Shown here one piece after another: positions 28,699-36,121 of a stretch of DNA of 64,000 nucleotides. A program made the translations under genes and the position numbers. Numbering within the stretch: the first letter of the stretch is position 1; each line of letters begins with the position of its first letter. The notes beneath the pieces are model-generated. The model did not search any database, had not been told where the DNA came from, and was given only the letters and a program-made list of their open reading frames with translations. Source of the stretch: Rhodococcus sp. KBS0724 (GTDB lineage: Bacteria; Actinomycetota; Actinomycetes; Mycobacteriales; Mycobacteriaceae); the NCBI RefSeq assembly GCF_005938745.2, contig NZ_VCBX02000001.1:701501-765500 (forward strand), in the 5' to 3' direction.

Positions 28699-29676
28699 AT
28701 GGCTGGAAACTCGAGCAGGCGCGGCGCAGTCCGTAAGGGCGGCACCAAGAAGGGCCAGGTTGCCGGTTCCGGTGGCCAGCACAAGCGTGGTCTCGCCGGC
28801 CGCGGTGCTACGCCTCCCGCCGAGGCACGTACCAAGCATCCCGCGGCGAAGCGTGCAGCGCGCGCAGCCCGTGCGGACGAGAAGCAGAACCAGGGCCGCG
28901 GTGGCCGTCCGGGTCCCGGACGCAAGGTTCTCGACGGTCCCGAGACCGTGCTCGGTCGCAACCCGGTTGTGGAGTGCCTGCGCGCGGGTGTTCCGGCGAC
29001 GGCGCTGTGGGTGGCTGTCGGTACCGAGAGCGACGACCGGTTGAAGGAATCCGTTCAGCGGGCTGCCGACGCCGGTATCTCCATCCTCGAGGTACCGCGC
29101 TCGGATCTGGATCGCCTCAGCGCCAACGGTCTTCACCAGGGCATCGCTCTGCAGGTTCCGCCGTACCGTTACGCGCACCCGGACGATCTCCTGTCGGAGG
29201 CACGTAAGCACGCCGAGCCGCCGCTGCTCGTCGCGCTGGACAACATCACCGACCCACGCAACCTCGGCGCCGTCGTGCGTTCGGTTGCGGCTTTCGGTGG
29301 ACACGGCGTCGTGATTCCGGAGCGTCGTAGTGCCAGTGTCAGTGCCGTCGCTTGGCGTACCAGCGCCGGTGCTGCTGCTCGTCTGCCGATTGCTCGCGCC
29401 ACCAACCTCACTCGCACGCTCAAGGACTGGGCGTCCAAGGGTGTTCAGGTTGTGGGCCTCGACGCCGGCGGCGACACCACTCTCGACGATTTCGACGGCA
29501 GTGGTCCCGTGGTGATCGTTGTCGGTTCCGAGGGCAAGGGACTCTCACGTCTCGTCCGCGAGAACTGCGACGCGATTCTGTCCATCCCCATGGCCGGACC
29601 CGTCGAGTCGCTCAACGCTTCGGTTGCTGCCGGAGTTGTGTTGGCCGACATCGCTCGTCGTCGCCGCAACAGCTAA
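28699..29676 (+). CDS. TrmH-family (RlmB-like) 23S rRNA 2'-O-methyltransferase
   Basis: A 325-aa SPOUT methyltransferase. The first 75 residues are very basic, disordered and Gly/Lys/Arg-rich ([13 protein letters not shown]), as usual for actinobacterial members. Then come the substrate-binding domain ([14 protein letters not shown]) and the knotted catalytic domain with [30 protein letters not shown] and [17 protein letters not shown]. It probably methylates 23S rRNA like RlmB. Corresponds in position to Rv3579c. ATG 28699 sits right behind the cysS stop. Confidence 0.92.
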   Translation: MAGNSSRRGAVRKGGTKKGQVAGSGGQHKRGLAGRGATPPAEARTKHPAAKRAARAARADEKQNQGRGGRPGPGRKVLDGPETVLGRNPVVECLRAGVPATALWVAVGTESDDRLKESVQRAADAGISILEVPRSDLDRLSANGLHQGIALQVPPYRYAHPDDLLSEARKHAEPPLLVALDNITDPRNLGAVVRSVAAFGGHGVVIPERRSASVSAVAWRTSAGAAARLPIARATNLTRTLKDWASKGVQVVGLDAGGDTTLDDFDGSGPVVIVVGSEGKGLSRLVRENCDAILSIPMAGPVESLNASVAAGVVLADIARRRRNS

Positions 29677-29689
29677 AGCATTCAGCCCG

Positions 29690-29731
29690 GTGCGCGTTTT
29701 CCGGTAGTGGTAACAACCGGAAAACGCGCAC
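29690..29731. terminator. Bidirectional hairpin terminator
   Basis: Perfect 16-bp stem (GTGCGCGTTTTCCGGT and its complement) with a 10-nt loop. It lies between the convergent RNA methyltransferase and lipoprotein genes. Confidence 0.85.
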
Positions 29732-29738
29732 GGGGTCT

Positions 29739-30410
29739 TTAGCCGAATTCGATCGAGGTGTTGATTTCCTCGACCTGGTCGGAGAGCGCCATGTCTTCGG
29801 TGTCGGTGAATTGATTCGCGAAGCTCACGAGGTATACGGGGGATGATTCGTCAGCCTGGTAGGCGATGACGGTCATGACCGCGTACAGGGGAACGTTCAC
29901 ATTCGGCGGCGTCCACGTTCCGGCGACTCGGATGGCTTTCTGCCCGTCGATGTCGAGGTCGACCTTGTTCGCCTCGGTCCATCCGGCGAGCATGCCGAGC
30001 GAGGTCTGAGCGCCGGCAAGAACCGCATCGGGGCTTACAGTTCCCTGACTTTCCACGGTCAACGTCGTGTTCGGCATGAACCTGTTGGCATCGGTCTGGT
30101 TGCTCCACAGGATGTCCGTGACGCTTCCGGTCGTGCCTTCCTGGGTCTGCGACCATCCGTCCGGCAGGCTGACGCTGATGACCGGTGCGTCGGCGTCGGT
30201 GCCGGAGTTGAGGGTGACGCGCTCGCCGCTGAAGCTGATGCTCTCATCCGACGTCGTTGCCGCAGCGGCCGAGCTGGCTACGGAACTGGTCTCAGAGGTG
30301 GTTTCGGAGGTCGCCTCGCCGTCGTCGGAGCTGCTGCATCCCGAAAGAACAAGTGCTGCGGTGATCAAACTGGCTGTGCCCAGAGCGATTGTGCTGCTCT
30401 TTATACCCAT
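29739..30410 (-). CDS. LpqN-family lipoprotein
   Basis: A 223-aa secreted lipoprotein. Hydrophobic signal (IALGTASLITAALV) with lipobox LSGC, then a Ser/Thr/Glu-rich linker, then a domain with SVSLPDGWSQTQE, which fits the actinobacterial LpqN/LpqT group. Its biochemical role is not established. ATG 30410 was chosen over an upstream GTG because GAAGGAA lies 9 bases before it. Convergent on the RNA methyltransferase gene across a strong terminator; on the same strand as the zinc-transport operon but separated from pxpC by about 75 bp. Confidence 0.8.
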   Translation of the reverse strand: MGIKSSTIALGTASLITAALVLSGCSSSDDGEATSETTSETSSVASSAAAATTSDESISFSGERVTLNSGTDADAPVISVSLPDGWSQTQEGTTGSVTDILWSNQTDANRFMPNTTLTVESQGTVSPDAVLAGAQTSLGMLAGWTEANKVDLDIDGQKAIRVAGTWTPPNVNVPLYAVMTVIAYQADESSPVYLVSFANQFTDTEDMALSDQVEEINTSIEFG

Positions 30411-30484
30411 AGTGTTCAGTTCCTTCGGCTTCTTCACGACGGCCGTGCGCCGACGCCAGCAGTGGCTGAGACTATCAGCGTCGA

Positions 30485-31345
30485 CTACGCCACCCGGAAG
30501 GTAACCGAACTTCCCGGTCTCATTTGCGCCAACGCGGCAACGCCGGGGTCGGTGACAACAGCGATCACCGGATACCCGCCGGTTACGGGATGATCAGCCA
30601 GGAATATCACCGGATGACCACTCGGGGGTACTTGAATCGAACCGGCAACGACGCCTTCGCTGGGCAATTCACACGTTCGTGAGCGATGCAGCGGTCCGGG
30701 GCCGTGTAGTCGAACGCCGACACGATCGGTGTCCTCGGTGACGGTCCAGGCGTGGTGCAGCAAGGCGTGCACGGATGCCGGCGTGAACCAGTCGTCGCGC
30801 GGTCCGAGCGTGATGCCGAGTGGAACCGGGCAGGGGATGGGCGCAGGCGGCGGGATGAAGTCCTCGATCGGCCACGCGGCTTCTTCAACTCCGACGAGCA
30901 GGTAATCGCCCGCACGCAAGGGTGCTGGGCCGAGTTCGGAGAGTGTGTCGGTGGAGCGACTGCCGAGAGTTTCCGGGACGTCGATGCCGCCGCGGACGGC
31001 GAGATAGGTCCGCAGTCCGGTTGTGCTGTAGCCGATTTCGAGAAGGTCGCCGCTATCGAGTTGGAGAGTGGAGTAGTCGGCAACCGGGTGGGCGTTGACG
31101 GTCAACGGTGCCCTCGCTCCGGTGACCGCGACGGTCAACGGCCCGGCAGCCCGTGCCGCGAATCCGCCCGTCGTGATTTCGAGCGTGGCGGCGTGAAGTG
31201 TGTTTCCCACCAGCCTGTTTGCAGCGTCGTGGGAGATCAGATCAGCGGCGCCCGAGCGGCCGACGCCGATGGCCGCACAACCCACCCGTCCATGATCCTG
31301 GACGGTGGTCAACGGGCCGGGGCGAACGACATCGAGCCATGCCAT
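30485..31345 (-). CDS. pxpC: 5-oxoprolinase subunit C-like (biotin-dependent carboxyltransferase family)
   Basis: A 286-aa KipA/PxpC-type protein. Diagnostic stretches are GPLTTVQDHGRVGCAAIGVG, RSGAADLISHDAANRLVGN, YLAVRGGIDVPETLGSRSTD and the C-terminal GGYPVIAVVTDPGV. In the three-part prokaryotic 5-oxoprolinase, PxpA, PxpB and PxpC together open the lactam with ATP. Here the gene follows pxpA by 38 bp and no pxpB lies between them or in the flanks, so the function of the pair is open. Confidence 0.88.
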   Translation of the reverse strand: MAWLDVVRPGPLTTVQDHGRVGCAAIGVGRSGAADLISHDAANRLVGNTLHAATLEITTGGFAARAAGPLTVAVTGARAPLTVNAHPVADYSTLQLDSGDLLEIGYSTTGLRTYLAVRGGIDVPETLGSRSTDTLSELGPAPLRAGDYLLVGVEEAAWPIEDFIPPPAPIPCPVPLGITLGPRDDWFTPASVHALLHHAWTVTEDTDRVGVRLHGPGPLHRSRTCELPSEGVVAGSIQVPPSGHPVIFLADHPVTGGYPVIAVVTDPGVAALAQMRPGSSVTFRVA

Positions 31346-31383
31346 GAAGCCATTGTCCCGCAGTGAAGATTCCGGCGCAGGAA

Positions 31384-32145
31384 TCAGGTGAAGGGCGTGA
31401 TCGCGACGTCGGACGCGGTGAGCAGTCTCCGGATTTCGGTAGCCATGTCGACGGCGGCCGGGGTATCACCGTGTACGCAGACCGAGTCGGCACGCACCAT
31501 CACACGGCTTCCGTCAACGGCGTCGACGACTCCCTCGATTACTATCCTGCGCACCCGTTCGGCGATGGTAACCGGGTCGTGAAGCACTGCACCTGGCTGG
31601 TTTCTAGGCACCAACGTCCCCTCCGGTGTGTACGCGCGGTCGGCGAAGGCTTCGGTCACGACTGCCAGGCCGGCCGCTTCCGCCTCGGCCAGGAACACCG
31701 AATTCGGCAGACCGAGAACGGGGAGGGACGCGTCGTAGCTCCGAACGGCGTCGACAACGGCCCGCGCTTGTTCGCGGTGGTGCACTATCGCGTTGTAGAG
31801 CGCTCCGTGAGGTTTGACGTACGTGACGCGGGAGCCGGCGACACGAGCCAGTCCGTCGAGTGCCCCTAGTTGATAAATGACGTCGGCTGCGAGATCGGCG
31901 GGGGAGACGTCGATGAAGCGTCGGCCGAACCCCGAAAGATCGTTGTATCCGACCTGCGCGCCGATCCGCACGTCTTGTGCAACGGCGGAGCGGCAGGTCG
32001 CCAACAGGTTGGTCGGATCACCCGCGTGAAAACCACACGCGATGTTGGCGCTGGTGACCACGGCTAGCATGGCGTTGTCGTCACCGAGCGTCCACGCGCC
32101 GTAGCCCTCGCCGAGATCGCTGTTCAAGTCGACGCGGATCGTCAT
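31384..32145 (-). CDS. pxpA: 5-oxoprolinase subunit A-like (LamB/YcsF family)
   Basis: A 253-aa LamB/YcsF protein. N-terminus [16 protein letters not shown], then [36 protein letters not shown] and [11 protein letters not shown], all characteristic. ATG 32145 overlaps the znuB stop by 4 bp (ATGA), so translation is coupled to the zinc permease. The longer frame upstream is inside znuB and not used. PxpB is missing nearby. Confidence 0.9.
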   Translation of the reverse strand: MTIRVDLNSDLGEGYGAWTLGDDNAMLAVVTSANIACGFHAGDPTNLLATCRSAVAQDVRIGAQVGYNDLSGFGRRFIDVSPADLAADVIYQLGALDGLARVAGSRVTYVKPHGALYNAIVHHREQARAVVDAVRSYDASLPVLGLPNSVFLAEAEAAGLAVVTEAFADRAYTPEGTLVPRNQPGAVLHDPVTIAERVRRIVIEGVVDAVDGSRVMVRADSVCVHGDTPAAVDMATEIRRLLTASDVAITPFT

Positions 32146-33023
32146 GCGTGCGCCGGAATCCGTCCGGCATTCTTGCGTCGCGCAGAACCGGTGAGGCGGC
32201 ACACCAGGTAGATGACAAACGACACCGTGGTGACGAAGCTGGATACCGGAACACCCGGTGCGAGGGAGAGCAGGATGCCGCCGACAGCGGCGAGTTCGGC
32301 GAAGACCACAGACAAGATGGTTGCCTTGAGCGGGCTCGCGGTGACGTAGGCGGCAGCCGCAGCCGGAGTGATGAGCAACGACATCACCAGCAGTGCGCCC
32401 ACGATCTGAACGCCGAGGGCCGCCGTGATGCCGACCAGAACCGCAAAGACTATCGACAGTGCGCGTACCGGAACACCGCGTGCTGCAGCCACTTCAGGAT
32501 CGGTACTGGCGAACAGCAAAGGGCGGTAGATGAATCCGAGTGTGCCGATCACGATGACGGCGCACAGAAGAAGCAGTTCGAGTCCGCTGTTGCCCGGTGC
32601 AACGATCTGACCGACCAGCAGTGAAAAGCTGGTTCCCGTGCGGCCGTCGTACGCCCAGAGGAACAGCACCGACAGTCCGAGCCCGAAGGCCATGATGACG
32701 CCGATCACCGAATCACGGTCTCGTGCTTTGGCTCCCAGGAGCCCGAACAGAACTGCCGCGACCACCGAACCGACAATTGCTCCGGCGCCGACACTGACTC
32801 CGACAAGCAGGGCAGCCGACGCGCCGGTCAGCGACAGTTCACTGGTTCCGTGGACGGAGAACGACATTTGCCGGCTCACGATGAGCGGGCCGATAATGCC
32901 GGCCAACAATCCGAGGATCGCGCCGGCGATCAATGCCTGCTGGACGAAGTCGTACTGCAGAAGGTCGACGGTGGCGGACACGTCGAACATCCGCGACATC
33001 GCGTCGGTGAATTTGTTGCTCAC
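32142..33023 (-). CDS. znuB: Zinc ABC transporter permease
   Basis: A 293-aa integral membrane protein of the ABC-3 family with about eight hydrophobic segments (for example [20 protein letters not shown] and [19 protein letters not shown]). It pairs with the ATPase encoded just upstream (4-bp overlap) to import Zn or possibly Mn. C-terminal tail basic ([14 protein letters not shown]). Coupled on both sides: to znuC before and pxpA after. Confidence 0.9.
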   Translation of the reverse strand: MSNKFTDAMSRMFDVSATVDLLQYDFVQQALIAGAILGLLAGIIGPLIVSRQMSFSVHGTSELSLTGASAALLVGVSVGAGAIVGSVVAAVLFGLLGAKARDRDSVIGVIMAFGLGLSVLFLWAYDGRTGTSFSLLVGQIVAPGNSGLELLLLCAVIVIGTLGFIYRPLLFASTDPEVAAARGVPVRALSIVFAVLVGITAALGVQIVGALLVMSLLITPAAAAAYVTASPLKATILSVVFAELAAVGGILLSLAPGVPVSSFVTTVSFVIYLVCRLTGSARRKNAGRIPAHA

Positions 33024-33904
33024 GCGTGATCCTCATCGCTGTGGTGGACGCCTTCGCCCGGACGCAGGCCGCCCGCGCTGCCGAGAGCGTCGATGGCGTC
33101 GCCGGTGCCGACAACAACGAGGCGGCCACGAACTTTCAGTACTTCGACGTCGGTGTTGTACAGATCCGAGAGAACCTCAGATGTCATCACCTCGGCCGGC
33201 GTTCCGATGCGGAACTTGCCGTCGACCAGATACAGCACCCGATCGACGAGCGGAAGGATCGGATTGATCTCGTGGGTAACGAACAACACGGCCGTGTTGT
33301 GGGTGCGTCGACGCTTGTCGATCAACGTCGAGACCAGATGTTGGTTGGCGAGGTCGAGGCTGAGCAGCGGTTCGTCGCACAGCAGGATCTTCGGATCGCC
33401 GACCAACGCCTGCGCAATACGCAATCTCTGTTGCTCACCGCCGGACATGGAACCGATAGGGGCGTCCGCGAAGGCTTCGGCGCTGACCTGTGCGATGGCG
33501 TTGTCGACGATCGCGCGTCGACGCCCGCGACGCAGCAGGCCCGTTCCCCACTGATGTCCGTCGACACCGAGACCGACAAGGTCACGCCCGCGCAGCGGAA
33601 GTCCGTCGTCGATGGATTTCTGCTGCGGGATGTAACCGACGTGCGAGTTTCCGGCGCGGGCCGGGGTTCCGGCGATTTCCGCGCTGCCGCCGCTGAGTTG
33701 TAGCTGCCCCAGCAGAATTTTCAGAAGTGAGGTCTTGCCGGAGCCGTTCGGGCCGAGCACGGCGATGAACTCACCGGGCTGAACCTCGAGGTCGAGGCCG
33801 TCCCAGAGGGTGCGGGCGCCGAAGGACAATCGGGCGTCCTTCAGGGCGACTGCGGGCACGGCATTTGTTGCCGACGCCGTTGTATTCGCGGAGGTTTCTG
33901 TCAC
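33020..33904 (-). CDS. znuC: Zinc ABC transporter ATP-binding protein
   Basis: A 294-aa ABC ATPase. Walker A LGPNGSGKTSLL, signature MSGGEQQRLRIAQAL and Walker B KILLCDEPLLSLD are intact, followed by the switch histidine in FVTHEINP. The C-terminal extension beyond the ATPase core is about 60 residues. The GTG/ATG start lies 42 bp after the binding-protein gene; the stop overlaps the znuB start. Powers metal import across the cytoplasmic membrane. Confidence 0.92.
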   Translation of the reverse strand: MTETSANTTASATNAVPAVALKDARLSFGARTLWDGLDLEVQPGEFIAVLGPNGSGKTSLLKILLGQLQLSGGSAEIAGTPARAGNSHVGYIPQQKSIDDGLPLRGRDLVGLGVDGHQWGTGLLRRGRRRAIVDNAIAQVSAEAFADAPIGSMSGGEQQRLRIAQALVGDPKILLCDEPLLSLDLANQHLVSTLIDKRRRTHNTAVLFVTHEINPILPLVDRVLYLVDGKFRIGTPAEVMTSEVLSDLYNTDVEVLKVRGRLVVVGTGDAIDALGSAGGLRPGEGVHHSDEDHA

Positions 33905-33946
33905 AAGCCGATCGGTTCTTCTCGGAAATTCAAGTGGGCAAGATAA

Positions 33947-34894
33947 TTACTGGGCAGAGAGGGCGTTGGCGAGCGACTCCGCGGTCTGCGTCTGCCACTG
34001 AATGTAGTCCAGGCCTTCGGGGAGAGTCTCCGTAACCTCGACGACGGGCACGCCTGCCTTCTCGGCGGTGGAGCGCATGTCCTGCGTCACTTTGTCCTGC
34101 GTCTGAGTGTTGTAGACGAGCGCCCGGGCCGCTTTGTCCGACAGCAACTGGCGTGTTGCGGCGATCGCGGCCGGTGACGGATCGTTGCCGTCTTCGATTG
34201 CGCTGGTGAATTCCTCGGGGGTTGCGTCCTTCAGTTCGGCGGCAACCAGCAGGTAGTGCGCGATGGGCTCGGTCTGCGCGACCGACTCGCCGCCGTGGGC
34301 AGCGGCGATCGAATCGGTGACGGCGGTGATGCCGGCCAGCGTCTGGCTGTATGCCTGTGCGTTTGCCTCGTACGTCGACGCGTTGTCCGGGTCCAGTGCA
34401 CTGAGTTGGTCGGCGACGGAGTGGGCCACTGCGTCGACGGTGGGGATGTCGAACCACACGTGCTCGTTGACGGCGCCGTGTGTGTGACCGTCGTGCGACT
34501 CACCGGCGGTCTCACCGGCGTGGATACCACCGTCGAGCAGGTCGTAGGCGTTGACGGTTTTCTGGTCGCCCTTGCCGGCGTCGAGGATGTCGGTGACAAA
34601 TTGGTCGTAGCCACCGCCGTTGTAGACGACGAGAGAGGCGTCGGTGATCTTGGCAGCCTGAGCCGGGGTGGCTTCGAAGGAATGCGGATCTGCAGACGGC
34701 TCGTCGATGATGGAGGTGACGGTGAGAGCGTCGCCCGCCACGGCCTGCGCGACGTTGCCCCACACGTTTGTCGAGGCGACGACGGAGATGCCGTCGTCGC
34801 CGGTTTTTTCGGAGCCGCAGGCCGTCAGTGCCATGGCCGCTGCGACCGAGATGGTGGCGAGGGCGGCGATGCGGATTTTGGACGACGAGCGCAC
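33947..34894 (-). CDS. znuA: Zinc ABC transporter substrate-binding lipoprotein
   Basis: A 315-aa cluster A-I metal-binding lipoprotein. Signal ends at the lipobox LTAC. The mature protein shows FEATPAQAAKI, a His/Asp-rich loop (ESHDGHTHG) that favours zinc over manganese, and HVWFDIPTVDAVAHSVAD with metal-ligand histidines. First gene of the apparent operon znuA-znuC-znuB-pxpA-pxpC. A 13-bp dyad at 34933-34945 in the gap to the divergent LacI gene is a candidate control site; no classical Zur box was recognised. Confidence 0.9.
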   Translation of the reverse strand: MRSSSKIRIAALATISVAAAMALTACGSEKTGDDGISVVASTNVWGNVAQAVAGDALTVTSIIDEPSADPHSFEATPAQAAKITDASLVVYNGGGYDQFVTDILDAGKGDQKTVNAYDLLDGGIHAGETAGESHDGHTHGAVNEHVWFDIPTVDAVAHSVADQLSALDPDNASTYEANAQAYSQTLAGITAVTDSIAAAHGGESVAQTEPIAHYLLVAAELKDATPEEFTSAIEDGNDPSPAAIAATRQLLSDKAARALVYNTQTQDKVTQDMRSTAEKAGVPVVEVTETLPEGLDYIQWQTQTAESLANALSAQ

Positions 34895-34932
34895 GAATTT
34901 TCTCCTGTACGAAGTGTGGGCTAAATGCTATT

Positions 34933-34945
34933 GGAAACCGTTACC
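34933..34945. promoter_or_regulatory. Dyad GGAAACCGTTACC between znuA and lacI-type gene
   Basis: Odd-centred inverted repeat GGnAACnGTTnCC, about 40 bp before znuA and 90 bp before the LacI-family gene. The binding protein is unknown. Confidence 0.4.
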
Positions 34946-35032
34946 GTTACACATTAGCCCATAATCGCTGGTAGGTCATGTTCGGTTCAGCCCCGTCGTG
35001 CCGACTTTGACGGGTACCGATAACGTCCGTCT

Positions 35033-36121
35033 ATGCCCCGGTCCCGTCAGCCACGCCGTCAAGCCACTTTGGCGTCGCTCGCCGCCGAGCTCAATGTGTC
35101 GAGAACAACAGTCTCGAACGCGTACAACCGACCCGATCAGCTCTCTGTCGAGCTCCGGGATCGGGTGCTCCAAGCGGCTAAGCGACGCGGATATCCCGGA
35201 CCCGATCCGGTCGCCCGTTCCTTACGTACCCGCAAAGCCGGTGCCGTGGGACTTCTGCTCACCGAAGCGCTCAGTTACAGCTTCCGTGACCCGGCCGCCA
35301 TGAGCTTCCTGGCGGGCCTCTCGGAATCCTGCGAGGAAGCGGGCCAAGGTCTGCTCCTGATTCCCGCCGGACCAGGGCGAGACGAGGTGGATGCCGCCGC
35401 GGTAGTGCAGCAGGCCGGCGTCGACGGTTTTGTCGTCTACTCGGTTGCCGACGACGACCCGTATCTTGCCGCCGTGCTCGAACGCCACATTCCCATCGTC
35501 GTGTGCGACCAGCCGCGCGAAATCCCCGGTGCGTCTCTCGTGGGTATCGACGACCGCGCTGCCATGCGTAAGGTCGCCGATTACCTCATCGGCTTGGGCC
35601 ATACCGAGATCGGTGTGCTGTGCATGCGGCTCGGGCGCGACCGGATGGACGGTGTTGTCAGCCAGGAACGGCTGAAGTCGCCGCACTTCCACGTTCAGCG
35701 TGAGCGGATCGAAGGCGTGCGCGACGCGATGTCGGCATCGGATCTGGATCCGCTTTCTCTGACTGTGATCGAGCGGTACGTCCACACCACGCAGTCCGGG
35801 CACTCGGCGGCGGCGGAGGCGCTTGCGACCAATCCGAAGATCACGGCACTGATCTGCACCACCGACGTACTTGCCTTGGGCGCTCTGGACTGGGCGCGAT
35901 GGCAGGGCATCGATGTGCCGGGACAGTTGTCGATCACCGGGTTCGACGGTGTCAGCGAGGCACTTCGCGAATCGCTGACCACCGTGCGCCAGCCGCAGGA
36001 GGAGAAAGGACGGCGCGCCGGCGCACTTCTGATGTCGCCGTCCGGTTCCGGTGTGCCGATCATCGAGATGCTCGAGACCGAACTACTGGTCGGCCGTACG
36101 TCTGGTCAGGCCAAGAGCTGA
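35033..36121 (+). CDS. LacI-family transcriptional regulator
   Basis: A 362-aa repressor. N-terminal LacI helix-turn-helix (TLASLAAELNVSRTTVSNAY) with the hinge helix (PVARSLRTRKAGAVGLLL), then a periplasmic-binding-protein-like ligand domain (about residues 70-350; DGFVVYSVADDDPY, ITGFDGVSEALRE). Resembles the M. tuberculosis LacI protein Rv3575c located next to kstR. Divergent from znuA; its 3' end overlaps the convergent phosphatase/trehalase gene by 16 bp. A sugar ligand is likely for the family but is not shown. Confidence 0.88.
   Translation: MPRSRQPRRQATLASLAAELNVSRTTVSNAYNRPDQLSVELRDRVLQAAKRRGYPGPDPVARSLRTRKAGAVGLLLTEALSYSFRDPAAMSFLAGLSESCEEAGQGLLLIPAGPGRDEVDAAAVVQQAGVDGFVVYSVADDDPYLAAVLERHIPIVVCDQPREIPGASLVGIDDRAAMRKVADYLIGLGHTEIGVLCMRLGRDRMDGVVSQERLKSPHFHVQRERIEGVRDAMSASDLDPLSLTVIERYVHTTQSGHSAAAEALATNPKITALICTTDVLALGALDWARWQGIDVPGQLSITGFDGVSEALRESLTTVRQPQEEKGRRAGALLMSPSGSGVPIIEMLETELLVGRTSGQAKS

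Noticed and set aside
27314..28699. 461-codon frame antisense to cysS
   Set aside because: High-GC shadow; cysS carries both class I synthetase signatures on the opposite strand.
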